A stretch of 35,948 nt of DNA from Accumulibacter sp. (GCA_031279425.1 JAITIQ010000015.1:1-35948), one strand, 5' to 3'. Numbered from the stretch's first letter, positions 19,537-29,108 are shown. The notes: generated by a model from the sequence alone, not told the origin. Program-made: numbers and translations.

Positions 19537-19597
19537 GAGAAACCATGCGCATACTGAAAACTGAACACAGATTACAAAGCGAACGCAATGAGCGCTC

Positions 19598-19658
19598 TGT
19601 CCTCTGTCCCCTGAACCCGGCGCAGCCGCAAACCGACTGTCCTCCGTCTTCTGTCCTC
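19598..19658 (+). repeat. Heptamer arrays (TGTCCTC/TGTCCCC then TGTCCTC CGTCTTC TGTCCTC) around the shared CCGGCGCAGCCGCAAAC module
   Basis: CCGGCGCAGCCGCAAACCGACTGTCCTCCGTCTTCTGTCCTCTGAAA matches the reverse complement of 15717-15766. Confidence 0.85.
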
Positions 19659-19665
19659 TGAAACC

Positions 19666-20448
19666 ATGATCCGCTCCCTCTGGATTGCCCGCACCGGGCT
19701 CGACGCCCAGCAGACCAACCTCGACGTGATCGCCAACAACCTGGCCAACGTCAGCACCAACGGCTTCAAACGCGCGCGCGCGGTGTTCGAGGATTTGCTC
19801 TACCAGACGCTGCGCCAGCCCGGCGCGCAGTCCTCGCAGGCAACGCAGATCCCGGTGGGCCTGCAACTCGGCACCGGCGCGAGGCCGGTATCGACGGCGC
19901 GCATCCACACCGAGGGCGCCGTGCAGCAGACCGCCAACGACCTCGACCTGGCGATCGACGGCGCCGGCTTCCTGGAAGTGCTGCTGCCCGACGGCACCAC
20001 CGCCTATACCCGCGACGGGTCGCTGCAACGCGACAGCGAGGGTCAGGTGGTGACCGCGAGCGGCTACGTGGTTCAACCGACCATCACCATTCCCGCCGAC
20101 GCGACCTCGATCACCATCGCCAAGGACGGCACGGTCAGCGTCACCGCCGGCAACTCGACCGCGACGACGCAGATCGGCACGCTGAACGTGACGACTTTCA
20201 TCAATGTCGGCGGCCTGTTGAGCATCGGCGAGAACCTGTATCTCGAAACCGCCGCCAGCGGCGCGCCGACGCAGAACGTGCCGGGGCAGAACGGCGCGGG
20301 CGCGTTGCTGCAGTATTTCGTCGAGACGTCCAACGTCAACGTGGCCGAGGAACTGGTCAGCATGATCCAGGCGCAACGCGCCTTCGAACTGAATTCCAAG
20401 GTGGTCACCACGTCCGACGCGATGCTCGGGCGCCTGACCCAGATGTGA
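19666..20448 (+). CDS. flgG: Flagellar basal-body rod protein FlgG
   Basis: [57 protein letters not shown]...[28 protein letters not shown]. Confidence 0.96.
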   Translation: MIRSLWIARTGLDAQQTNLDVIANNLANVSTNGFKRARAVFEDLLYQTLRQPGAQSSQATQIPVGLQLGTGARPVSTARIHTEGAVQQTANDLDLAIDGAGFLEVLLPDGTTAYTRDGSLQRDSEGQVVTASGYVVQPTITIPADATSITIAKDGTVSVTAGNSTATTQIGTLNVTTFINVGGLLSIGENLYLETAASGAPTQNVPGQNGAGALLQYFVETSNVNVAEELVSMIQAQRAFELNSKVVTTSDAMLGRLTQM

Positions 20449-20456
20449 GGTCGATC

Positions 20457-21125
20457 ATGAGCCGATTTTTCCGTCTTCTGTCCTCCGTCCTCTGTCTTCT
20501 GCTCGCGGCCTGCAACACGGTGCCGCCGACCAACGTACACCAGCCGATGAGCGTGCGCCCGCCGGAACGCGCGGAACCGCTCGCGGCCAACGGCAGCATC
20601 TACCGGCCCGGCGCGTCCAGGACGCTGTTCGAGGATCGCCGCGCGCGCTACGTCGGCGACACGATGACCATCGTCATTTCGGAGCGGACCGCCGCCTCGA
20701 CCCAGTCGAACACCAGCATCAGCCGTTCGGGCAGCATCAGCGCCGCGGTGCCCACCGTCCAGGGGCTGCCGGGCAAGTCGCTGCAGGGCCTCAATCTCTC
20801 GGCCAGCAGCAGCAATACCTTCGCAGGCGAAGGCGACGCGGCGGCCAACAACGTATTCAACGGCAACATCACGGTCACCGTGATCGAGGTACTGGCCAAC
20901 GGCAACCTGCTGGTTTCCGGCGAAAAGCAGATCGCGATCGGACACGGTACCGAGTACATCCGCCTGTCCGGCGTGGTGAACCCCTACTTCATCAGCACGG
21001 CGAACACCATCCCCTCGGCCAACGTCGCCGACGCGCGCATCGAATACAAGGCCAGCGGCGCCATCAGCGAAGCCCAGGTGATGGGCTGGCTGGCGCGTTT
21101 CTTCCTATCGGCGCTGCCGTTCTGA
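20457..21125 (+). CDS. flgH: Flagellar L-ring lipoprotein FlgH
   Basis: MSRFFRLLSSVLCLLLAACN lipobox; GSIYRPGASRTLFEDRRARYVGDTMTIVISERTAASTQSNTS...GLPGKSLQGLNLSASSSNTFAGEGDAAANN. Confidence 0.95.
   Translation: MSRFFRLLSSVLCLLLAACNTVPPTNVHQPMSVRPPERAEPLAANGSIYRPGASRTLFEDRRARYVGDTMTIVISERTAASTQSNTSISRSGSISAAVPTVQGLPGKSLQGLNLSASSSNTFAGEGDAAANNVFNGNITVTVIEVLANGNLLVSGEKQIAIGHGTEYIRLSGVVNPYFISTANTIPSANVADARIEYKASGAISEAQVMGWLARFFLSALPF
20472..20499 (+). repeat. Heptamer array of 4 units inside the flgH signal-peptide coding region
   Basis: CGTCTTC TGTCCTC CGTCCTC TGTCTTC. Confidence 0.85.
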
Positions 21126-21133
21126 GCAGCCAG

Positions 21134-21769
21134 GTGAAAGCCTCCGGATTTTTGCCGCTTGCCGCGGCAGTGCTATTCACCTGCGCCACGTCCGCTTCCG
21201 GCGGAGACGGGGAATACGTCCAGAACCGGGACGCGCGGATCGACAGGGCCGCCGGGGAGTGTCTCGACATGGCGGGCCGGCCGATCGCCGAGACCATCGT
21301 CGTGAAAGCTCGCAGGAACGGCAGATTGCTCGCGGAGACGCCCTGTAGAAACGGAAAAATAGACGGCGTGGTGAAGGCCTATTACGACAACGGCAAGCCG
21401 ATTTTCGAGTCCCCCCATGAACGCGGCAAGAGGGAGGGCGTGGAAAGGATTTATTACGAAAACGGGGCCTTGAGCGCCGAGGTTTCCTTTCGCGGCGGCG
21501 TGGCCCACGGCGTGGCCAGGGAATATTACGAAGACGGCCGGCTGAAATCCGAGTTTTCCTTCGAGCGCGGCGTGCCGGACGGGATCTTCAAGGAGTATTA
21601 CCCGGACGGCGCGCTGAAAGGTGAAGTGTCGTTTCACGACGGCAAGCCGGACGGCGCGTCGAGAGCGTATTACCCGAACGGCAAACCGAAGGAAGGGGCG
21701 GTGTCGCAGGACGGCCAGCCCATCGGGGAAACCCGGCGTCACGATGAAAACGACCATCCGATGAGGTGA
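21134..21769 (+). CDS. MORN_2/YwqK-type repeat protein with signal peptide, inserted between flgH and flgI
   Basis: Repeating GxxxGVxRxYYENGxLxxExxFxxGxxxG units (about five); GTG start, signal peptide. Confidence 0.8.
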   Translation: MKASGFLPLAAAVLFTCATSASGGDGEYVQNRDARIDRAAGECLDMAGRPIAETIVVKARRNGRLLAETPCRNGKIDGVVKAYYDNGKPIFESPHERGKREGVERIYYENGALSAEVSFRGGVAHGVAREYYEDGRLKSEFSFERGVPDGIFKEYYPDGALKGEVSFHDGKPDGASRAYYPNGKPKEGAVSQDGQPIGETRRHDENDHPMR

Positions 21770-21774
21770 AAATC

Positions 21775-22887
21775 ATGCGCAAGAAACTCAGCATTCCGCC
21801 GCTTGTTCTGGCCTGCGTCCTGACCCTGGCCGGAAACGCACTGGCCGCCGAGCGTCTGAAGGACCTGGCGACCGTGCAGGGCGTGCGCAACAACCAGCTG
21901 GTCGGCTACGGTCTCGTCGTCGGGCTCGACGGCACCGGCGACCAGACGACGCAGACGCCGTTTACCACGCAGAGCATCATCAACATGCTGGCGCAGCTCG
22001 GCACGACGCTGCCGACGACGCAGTCGATGCAGCTGAAGAATGTCGCGGCGGTGGTGGTCACCGCCAGCCTGCCGCCGTTCGCGCGCATCGGCCAGCAGAT
22101 CGACGTCACCGTCTCGTCGATGGGCAACGCCAAGAGCCTGCGCGGCGGCACCCTGATCATGACGCCCTTGAAGGGCGCCGACGGCCAGGTCTATGCGCAG
22201 GCCCAGGGCAACCTGATGGTCGGCGGCGCCGGCGCGCAGGCGGGCGGCAGCCGGGCCGTGGTCAATCATCTGCTGGCCGGGCGCATCGTCGCCGGCGCGA
22301 CCGTCGAACGCGAGGTGCCGACCGTGCTGGGAACCGGGGCCTACGTCCTGTACGAGATGCTCTCCACCGACTTCGGCACGACCCAGCGCGCCGTCGAAGC
22401 GATCAACCGCGAGATGGGCCCCGGCACCGCGCAAGCGCTCGACGGGCGCGCGATCCAGGTGCGCGCGCCCGAGGACCCGGATACGCGCGTCGCCTTCATG
22501 GGCCGCCTGGAAAACCTCGAAATCCGTCCGCAGAAGACGATGGCCAAGGTCATCGTCAACCCGCGCACCGGCTCGGTGGTGATGAACCAGATGGTGAGCA
22601 TCGAATCCTGCGCCGTCGCGCACGGCTCGCTGTCCGTCGTGGTCAATGCGGAGCCGCAGGTCAGCCAGCCGAATCCGCTTTCGGCGGGAGAGACGGTGAC
22701 GACGCAGCAGTCCGCAATCACCATCGACCAGGGCAAGGGCTCGCTGATGACGCTCAGGGCCGGCGCCAACCTGGCCGACGTGATCAAGGCGATCAACGCG
22801 CTGGGGGCGAACCCGCAGGATCTCCTGTCGATCCTGCAGGCGATGAAGGCAGCGGGAGCGCTGCGCGCCGACCTGGAGATCATATAG
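21775..22887 (+). CDS. flgI: Flagellar P-ring protein FlgI
   Basis: [55 protein letters not shown]...[37 protein letters not shown]. Confidence 0.96.
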   Translation: MRKKLSIPPLVLACVLTLAGNALAAERLKDLATVQGVRNNQLVGYGLVVGLDGTGDQTTQTPFTTQSIINMLAQLGTTLPTTQSMQLKNVAAVVVTASLPPFARIGQQIDVTVSSMGNAKSLRGGTLIMTPLKGADGQVYAQAQGNLMVGGAGAQAGGSRAVVNHLLAGRIVAGATVEREVPTVLGTGAYVLYEMLSTDFGTTQRAVEAINREMGPGTAQALDGRAIQVRAPEDPDTRVAFMGRLENLEIRPQKTMAKVIVNPRTGSVVMNQMVSIESCAVAHGSLSVVVNAEPQVSQPNPLSAGETVTTQQSAITIDQGKGSLMTLRAGANLADVIKAINALGANPQDLLSILQAMKAAGALRADLEII

Positions 22888-22889
22888 AA

Positions 22890-23660
22890 CGAAAAACGGC
22901 AATGGATCGCCGATGACGATGCCGTGAAAGATATGGTACGCGAGCCTCCGGTCATCGATACAGACATTTTTTGCTCGTCCTCGCGAGGCGCGTGGACGCC
23001 GCGGCAATCCCTCGGCGGTTCAATTTTCCGAGGCGCCACGGTGATTTGCCAGGCCGATGGATGGCCATGGGCCTCTCGCCCTCGCGAAACTTCCGGTTCC
23101 CCTCGCCCCCCGCAGCATAGGTATCTACACCCCCCGACCGCGGCGCTTCGCGCCGGGCAGAACGAACTGGATTGCCACGGCGCATGGCTCGGGCAATGAT
23201 GAGTTCTCCCGATGGATTCCCCTCGCCCCCCGCAGGGGGGAGAGGGCCAGGGAGAGGGGGCCAGGCATGCGCAACGCAGCGACGCGGTTTTTTCGGCGGT
23301 GAAGAGTGGATAAGCGTTCGTTCATTCCTCCTCTTTTTGATCGGCGGCGCTCTCGCGCCGGAGGGAACGACGCCCTCTCCCGGCCCTGCGGGCCACCCTC
23401 CCCCGCCCAGCGGGGGAGGGGAATCCGGTGCGCCGCTGTTTCGGAGTGTGAGATACCTATGCCCCACAAGGGGGAGAGGGTGGCCGAAGGCCGGGAGAGG
23501 GGGAGCCGAGCCTCCGGCGCGCAGCGCCGCGAACAGTCTTGATCGGGTTGATCCGCGAATTTCCGCGATCGGTTTCTTGGCTTGATCGTCGCGCTTCTTG
23601 ACGAACCGATCCGGACAAGGGCGGCTTGGCCAGCCTTTGGGGGAGAAGGGGAAGATCGCC
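22890..23660. repeat. Non-coding repeat island of several GC-rich dispersed modules
   Basis: Copy B (minus) at 23342-23427 of the 15778-15863 element; inverted module CATAGGTATCT (about 23116) / AGATACCTATG (about 23451); repeated CCCCTCGCCCCCCGCAG and GGGGGAGAGGG blocks; no convincing protein-like ORF. Confidence 0.7.
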
Positions 23661-23679
23661 GGCGCCTGGCGAGGGCCTG

Positions 23680-24723
23680 TCAGTCGTCCGGATTCGGCGC
23701 GGCTTCGAACGTGGCCCACCAGGGCAGGGGGCGACGGACCCGCAGGTTCGCCGCATGGGCCAGCAAATCCAGCGCGGCATCGATGTCGCGCAGCGGGAAG
23801 GCGCCAAAGACGCGCCTCTCCGCGACGTCCGGCGCCACATCGATGTGCCGGCGGGTGTAGCGCCGCAATTCGGCGATCACATCCTTGAGCGGCAGGTCCA
23901 GAGCGATCAGCTTGCCCCGGCTCCAGGCTTCCCGCGCAGGATCGGCGGGGACCGGCGGCTGAATGTCCTCCGCCGTAAAACAGGCTTGCCGGCCGGCGGC
24001 AACGACCCCCGTTTTTCCGCTCCGCCCGGTACGGATTTCCACGGCGCCGTGGAAGACGGCCAGGAGGCTCCGGCCTTCCTCCTGACGGACGGTGAAGCGC
24101 GTGCCCAGGGCGCGCAAGCGCCCCTGGCCCGTATCGACGACGAAGGGCCGAATGGCGTCAGGGGCAGTGGTAATGAGGATTTCACCTTTGACCAGTCGCA
24201 GACGCCGCAGACCAGGCCGGTAGTCCTCGTTGAACGCGCCTGCCGTGTCGAGCCATACGCCGCTTCCGTCCGGCAGCGCGATCTCGCGGATTTCACCTGT
24301 GTCGGTGCGATGGTCGGCCGCGAGCGCCACGACAAACCCATCCAGTGGGGTATGACGCCAGACGGCCCATCCCAACAGGCCCGAGCCCGCCAGCAAGGCA
24401 AGATTCGTCAGCGTGCGGCGACGGCGCGAGGTGCGGACGTTCGCGGCATGCAGGTTGTTGGCGGTCAAACGCGGATCGGCGGTGTCCCGCAAGGGAGCAA
24501 GCACCCTTTGGCTGACCGCCTCCACATATCTCCAGGCCTGGCGATGATCGGGGCTGGTCGCCAGCCAGGCCTCCCAACGCGCCTTGTCGTCCTCGTGTTC
24601 TTCCCCCGAGATCAAGTGCGCGTACCACTCGGCCGCCTCTTCCATGACGGCGTGGGGAAGCGCGGGCGGCGGCTCCGGCGAATCACGATGGCCGGATGCG
24701 AATGTCGGAAGGGTGGCGGACAC
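23680..24723 (-). CDS. FecR-family anti-sigma factor / signal transducer
   Basis: N-term DUF4880-like AAEWYAHLISGEEHEDDKARWEAWLATSPDHRQAWRYVE; FecR TDTGEIREIALPDGSGVWLDTAGAFNEDY...; C-term secretin/TonB short domain. Confidence 0.88.
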   Translation of the reverse strand: MSATLPTFASGHRDSPEPPPALPHAVMEEAAEWYAHLISGEEHEDDKARWEAWLATSPDHRQAWRYVEAVSQRVLAPLRDTADPRLTANNLHAANVRTSRRRRTLTNLALLAGSGLLGWAVWRHTPLDGFVVALAADHRTDTGEIREIALPDGSGVWLDTAGAFNEDYRPGLRRLRLVKGEILITTAPDAIRPFVVDTGQGRLRALGTRFTVRQEEGRSLLAVFHGAVEIRTGRSGKTGVVAAGRQACFTAEDIQPPVPADPAREAWSRGKLIALDLPLKDVIAELRRYTRRHIDVAPDVAERRVFGAFPLRDIDAALDLLAHAANLRVRRPLPWWATFEAAPNPDD

Positions 24724-24727
24724 GAGC

Positions 24728-25282
24728 CTAGGCCAAGACGTTCTCGCGCAGACCCGCCGCGGTCTGGCAGGCCTGCGCCCGCATGCAGCGCAACATCACC
24801 TGGGCCACGTACTTGCGGATCATGCGCGTAGACACGCCCAGTTCCTCCGCGACTTCCTGCGAGCTCATCTCGCAGACCGCCGACATCAGAAAAGCTCGCG
24901 CCGCCTTGGGAGGCACATCGAGCAGCAGGGCGCCCATTTCGCGCAGGGCCTCGAGCACGATGGCCTGCCGCTCGGCGGATGGAGCGTGGTCTTCCGGCTG
25001 GGCGGCCAGGGTTTCGAGCCAGGCTCGTTCCATCTCGCGGCGATGCCAGAGGTTGATGCACAGGCCCTGAGCCATGGCGCGCAGATAGCCCCGCGCCTCG
25101 CCGAAACTGTCGAAACCACGCGGGGCCGGCCGGGTGATCAGGCGGAGAAACGCGTCGTGCGCCAGGTCGGCGGCATCGGCGGCGTTCCCGAGACGGCGGC
25201 GCAGCCATCCCTGCAACCAGTCATGGTGGTCGCAATAAAGAATCTCCATCGAGAGAGAACGCGAGTAGTCCGAAGTGCTCAC
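24728..25282 (-). CDS. FecI-like ECF RNA polymerase sigma factor
   Basis: MEILYCDHHDWLQGWLRRRLGNAADAADLAHDAFLRLITRP...LPPKAARAFLMSAVCEMSSQEVAEELGVSTRMIRKYVAQVMLRC. Start may be the internal Met. Confidence 0.88.
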   Translation of the reverse strand: MSTSDYSRSLSMEILYCDHHDWLQGWLRRRLGNAADAADLAHDAFLRLITRPAPRGFDSFGEARGYLRAMAQGLCINLWHRREMERAWLETLAAQPEDHAPSAERQAIVLEALREMGALLLDVPPKAARAFLMSAVCEMSSQEVAEELGVSTRMIRKYVAQVMLRCMRAQACQTAAGLRENVLA

Positions 25283-25350
25283 GAGCCGGTTGTCCAGGCC
25301 GCGCGACGACGGGTCCGTACGGCCACGAGGTCAAACGACGGCTGGATGTT

Positions 25351-25370
25351 TTAATGAGAATCATTGTTGA
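25351..25370 (-). promoter_or_regulatory. Candidate Fur box upstream of fecI-like gene
   Basis: TTAATGAGAATCATTGTTGA resembles the Fur consensus GATAATGATAATCATTATC. Confidence 0.6.
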
Positions 25371-25411
25371 TTATCCACTGGCATGAGCCATTAAGCAAGC
25401 TCCATGGCTGC

Positions 25412-25666
25412 TCAGGCCGTCCTGATGTCGCGCAGCATGGCCAGAATCTCTTTTTGCCCGGGATCCGTGCATTCGCTCCGGCCAGTCACCAACTGCCGGA
25501 GTTCGATGTCTTCCATCCCGGCGAGGGTGGCGAACGCGGCTTTCTGCCCGGCGTTCAGCCTCGCAAAATGCCTGTCGAGAAAATTTTCCAGCAACACGTC
25601 CATCTCGCGCAGCGCGCGATGCGTACAGAGCCAGCGCAGACGTTTCATTTCCGTTTCGCTTGGCAT
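25412..25666 (-). CDS. sdhE: FAD assembly factor SdhE
   Basis: KRLRWLCTHRALREMDVLLENFLDRHFARLNAGQKAAFATLAGMEDIELRQLVTGR; RxxRRGxxELD-like motif variant. Confidence 0.88.
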   Translation of the reverse strand: MPSETEMKRLRWLCTHRALREMDVLLENFLDRHFARLNAGQKAAFATLAGMEDIELRQLVTGRSECTDPGQKEILAMLRDIRTA

Positions 25667-25699
25667 TGGTTACCTCCTTCGTTTTTCCGCTCCGTATCG

Positions 25700-25844
25700 A
25701 ACCTCTTTCAACACGGAGAGCGCGGAGATCACAGAGATCAAGGAGAAAAGCAAAGAATCTTCAAACACGACGAAAACAGGAACAAAGCCAAGGGAATTTC
25801 TCCGTGTCCTCCGTGTCTCCGTGATCTCCGTGTTGAAAGAGGTT
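25700..25844. repeat. About 48-bp imperfect inverted repeat of CACGGAGA-type units
   Basis: Left AACCTCTTTCAACACGGAGAGCGCGGAGATCACAGAGATCAAGGAGAAA; right (revcomp) AACCTCTTTCAACACGGAGATCACGGAGACACGGAGGACACGGAGAAA. Confidence 0.85.
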
Positions 25845-26004
25845 CAATCAAGCTCTATCGTATTCGATTTTCAGCCTGGCGTGAAAAGGATACCGGAACG
25901 GGCGTTTCGCCCGCGCGCCAGCGCCATGACGATCCCGTCCATCCCGAAGGCATATGCGCGTTGCTGGCGGGGCCCGCCGGGCAGACAGGACGGCCCGGCA
26001 TCGT

Positions 26005-26033
26005 TTGACAGCGCCGGAGTTTCACACTTAAGA
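26005..26033 (+). promoter_or_regulatory. Candidate sigma-70 promoter of mdh
   Basis: TTGACA - 17 nt - TTAAGA. Confidence 0.5.
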
Positions 26034-26150
26034 TCAAGGATCGTTCTTTCCGCCTTTTCAGCTTTTCCCCGGACCGCCGATCCACGCCGGAGTTCCCTGC
26101 GGGATTCGGTCCGTTCCTTTCAGATCCGTCATCACCCCTAGGAGCCCGCA

Positions 26151-27137
26151 ATGTCCAAAGCCCCCCTCCGCGTCTCGGTCACCGGCGCCGCCGGCCAAAT
26201 CGGCTACAGCCTGCTTTTCCGCATCGCCTCCGGCGAGATGCTGGGCCAGGATCAGCCGGTCATCCTGCAACTGCTCGACCTGCCGCAGGTACAGAAAGCT
26301 TGCCAGGGCGTGATCATGGAACTCGATGACTGCGCGTTCCCGCTGCTCTCCGGCGTTTTCGCCACCGACCAGCCCGACGTCGCCTTCAAGGATGCCGATA
26401 TCTGCCTGCTCGTCGGCGCCCGTCCGCGCGGCCCCGGCATGGAACGCGCCGAGCTGCTTTCCGCCAACGGCGCGATCTTCACCGTGCAGGGCAAATCGAT
26501 CGCCGAGAACGCGAAAGAGAGCGTCAAGGTGCTCGTCGTCGGCAACCCGGCCAATACCAACGCCTACATCGCCCGCGCGGCGGCCAGGAAGGTCGGCCGC
26601 ACCGATCCGGCCAACTACCATGCCATGCTGCGCCTGGACTACAACCGCGCCAAGTCGCAGCTCGCCGCCAGGAGCGGCCGGCCGGTCGACAGCCTGAAGA
26701 AGCTGGTCGTCTGGGGCAATCATTCGCCGTCGATGTATGCCGACTATCGCCACTGCACATCGAACGGCGAGTCCATCCGGCAGTTGATCGACGATGAGGC
26801 CTGGAACGCCGACGTTTTCCTGCCCACCGTTGGTAAGCGGGGCGCGGCGATCATCAAGGCGCGCGGCGCTTCGTCGGCGGCCTCGGCGGCCAACGCGGCG
26901 ATCGGCCATGTCCGCGACTGGGTGCTCGGTGCCGACGACTGGGTCACCATGGGCGTGCCCAGCGACGGTTCCTACGGCATTCCGGAAGGCATCGTTTTCG
27001 GTTTTCCGTGCGAATGCAGGGGCGGCTCCTACCGGATCGTCCAGGGTATCGCCATCGACGCCTTCGCGCAGGGCAGGCTCGACAGGACGCTCCAGGAATT
27101 GACCGACGAGGCGGAGGCCGTCAAGGATATGCTCTGA
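26151..27137 (+). CDS. mdh: Malate dehydrogenase
   Basis: [26 protein letters not shown]...[15 protein letters not shown]...[14 protein letters not shown]. Confidence 0.95.
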   Translation: MSKAPLRVSVTGAAGQIGYSLLFRIASGEMLGQDQPVILQLLDLPQVQKACQGVIMELDDCAFPLLSGVFATDQPDVAFKDADICLLVGARPRGPGMERAELLSANGAIFTVQGKSIAENAKESVKVLVVGNPANTNAYIARAAARKVGRTDPANYHAMLRLDYNRAKSQLAARSGRPVDSLKKLVVWGNHSPSMYADYRHCTSNGESIRQLIDDEAWNADVFLPTVGKRGAAIIKARGASSAASAANAAIGHVRDWVLGADDWVTMGVPSDGSYGIPEGIVFGFPCECRGGSYRIVQGIAIDAFAQGRLDRTLQELTDEAEAVKDML

Positions 27138-27154
27138 TACGGCCGGCGGATCGC

Positions 27155-27181
27155 AAAGCCGCGGCGTGTCCGCGGCTTTTT
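27155..27181 (+). terminator. Rho-independent terminator after mdh
   Basis: GCCGCGG-CGTGT-CCGCGGC followed by TTTTT. Confidence 0.8.
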
Positions 27182-27214
27182 GCAGTCCGCCCGATCGACA
27201 CGGAGGAGAAGATC

Positions 27215-28231
27215 ATTACCGCGAAACGCATCTCCCTCAAGGACGTCGCCAGACATGCCGGAGTGTCGACAGGCACCGTGTCGATGGTGCTGAACGACAA
27301 TCCGTCCGTGGCCGCCAAGACTCGCTCACGGGTCAGGCAGGCGATCGCCGAACTGGGATACATTTACAACCGCAGCGGAGCGCAGCTTCGCAAAAAAAGA
27401 AAAGGGGTCGTCGGAGTCTCCATCTGCAATCTGGCCAATCCCTATTTTTCCGAAGTCACGGTGGGCGTCAATGAAGCCCTGAGCGAACTGGGATTCGCCC
27501 TCATCCTGGGAAACGCCGGCGAATCGGTCGACCAGCAGGCGAAGTTTCTGAACCTGGCCCGCGAGCACAGCGTGGACGGCTTGATCCTCATGCCGGCGGT
27601 CGGCACCCGGCGGGAGACGATCGAGGACATCCTGGGCTGGCGCCTGCCGCTGGTGCTGGTTTGCAGGTACGTGCCCGGCGTGGCCACCGATTATTCCGGC
27701 ACCGACAACCGTGCCGGAACGTCCGCTGGGACGAAGCACCTGCTGAGTCTGGGACACGAAAGGATTGCCTTCGTGGGCGCCAATCCGCAGTCGACTTCGG
27801 CGAGGAATCGTGTCCGGGGGTACAGAAGCGCGATGGCCCAGGCGGGCCTGAAAGTGTCTCCGGGCTTCGTCGTCGAATGCGAAAGCACGCGCGAGCATGG
27901 ATTCATCGTCGCCCGTCAGCTCTTCGATCGACCGGGCAAGCGGCCCACGGCGATCGTCTGTTTCAACGATCTCATCGCTTTCGGGGTCATGCTCGGCTTG
28001 AGAAGCATGGGGCTGGAACCGGGGAGCGATTGCTCCGTCGTCGGCTTCGACGACGTCGCCGAAGCCGCGCTGTGGAAACCGGGACTGACGACGATGACTT
28101 CGCACTCCTGTCAGATGGGCCGGAACGCCGGCAAACTGTTTCACAAACGCCTGGAATCGGCCGGGCAGCGGCCCGAAAGGATTCTCGTGGAGCCCGAACT
28201 CATCGTCCGCGATTCGAGTCGCCCGATATAG
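27215..28231 (+). CDS. LacI-family transcriptional regulator
   Basis: ISLKDVARHAGVSTGTVSMVLNDNPSVAAKTRSRVRQAIAELGYIYNRSG...; periplasmic-binding-like C-terminal domain. Start codon uncertain (ATT at 27215 guessed). Confidence 0.85.
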   Translation: MTAKRISLKDVARHAGVSTGTVSMVLNDNPSVAAKTRSRVRQAIAELGYIYNRSGAQLRKKRKGVVGVSICNLANPYFSEVTVGVNEALSELGFALILGNAGESVDQQAKFLNLAREHSVDGLILMPAVGTRRETIEDILGWRLPLVLVCRYVPGVATDYSGTDNRAGTSAGTKHLLSLGHERIAFVGANPQSTSARNRVRGYRSAMAQAGLKVSPGFVVECESTREHGFIVARQLFDRPGKRPTAIVCFNDLIAFGVMLGLRSMGLEPGSDCSVVGFDDVAEAALWKPGLTTMTSHSCQMGRNAGKLFHKRLESAGQRPERILVEPELIVRDSSRPI

Positions 28232-29108
28232 CCTTCCTGCCGGACAACCGGCGCGCCACGTACATTCCGCTGGTGACGATGACGGCGATTCCGAAAAGCG
28301 AGCCGGCATCGGGCGCCTCGCCATAAAGAGTCCAGCCGAACAGCAGGGACCAGACGAGCTGCGTATAAGTAAACGGCGCCGCCGCCGCGGGCCATATCCG
28401 CTGATAGGCCAGGATCAGCAGATAGTGTCCGAAAGTGGCGGAAAAGGCATGGAAGACCAGCAGCAGGGAATGGGCCAGCGTGGGCATCGTCCAGTCCGAT
28501 TGCCAGCCGATGCTGGTGGCCGCCACGCCGATCAGTCCGGTGTAGAAATGCAGGGTGATGGGGTTTTCCGAACGCCGGTATTTGCGCGTGAAGACCTGGT
28601 AGAGGCTGGAACAGCAGGCCGCCAGAAACGGGAGCGCCGCCGCGAGCTGCAGCATTCCGCCGCCGGGCCGGATGATGATGAGCACGCCACCAAAGCCGAC
28701 CAGCACGGCGATTCGGGCGCGCGCCTCGACCTTTTCGCCCAGCATCGGGATCGACAGCGCGGTCACCAGGAGCGGAGTCACGAAATTGATTGCCGTGGCG
28801 TCCGCCAGCGGCAGGTAGCGCAGGCCGCTCATGAACAGGAAGGTCGAGGCAACCAGGAAGGCCGAGCGCGCGATCTGCAATACCGGATGATGGGTTCGCA
28901 CGAGATCGAGACGCATGCGCGGGCCGAATACCGCCAGCATGAACACCGCGTGCATCACGTAACGCGCCCAGAGCAGCTCCGTGACCGGGTAGAAGCGCGT
29001 CAGGTACTTGGAGATGGCGTCATAACCGGCGAACAGCGCCATGGTGATCAGCACGAGGGCGATCCCCCGCTCCCGGTCGGAAGCCAGCGTGGGCAGGCGG
29101 ATTTTCAT
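28200..29108 (-). CDS. EamA/DMT family transporter
   Basis: Multiple TM; YDAISKYLTRFYPVTELLWARYVMH...LRYLPLADATAINFVTPLLVTALSIPMLGEKV. Confidence 0.85.
   Translation of the reverse strand: MKIRLPTLASDRERGIALVLITMALFAGYDAISKYLTRFYPVTELLWARYVMHAVFMLAVFGPRMRLDLVRTHHPVLQIARSAFLVASTFLFMSGLRYLPLADATAINFVTPLLVTALSIPMLGEKVEARARIAVLVGFGGVLIIIRPGGGMLQLAAALPFLAACCSSLYQVFTRKYRRSENPITLHFYTGLIGVAATSIGWQSDWTMPTLAHSLLLVFHAFSATFGHYLLILAYQRIWPAAAAPFTYTQLVWSLLFGWTLYGEAPDAGSLFGIAVIVTSGMYVARRLSGRKAISGDSNRGR

Noticed and set aside
16975-20376. 1133-aa minus-strand ORF antisense to flgD-flgG
   Set aside because: Low-complexity H/R/V/D-rich translation typical of antisense frames in high-GC DNA; the plus strand has unmistakable flagellar genes.
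21739-23007. 422-aa minus-strand ORF
   Set aside because: Antisense of flgI.
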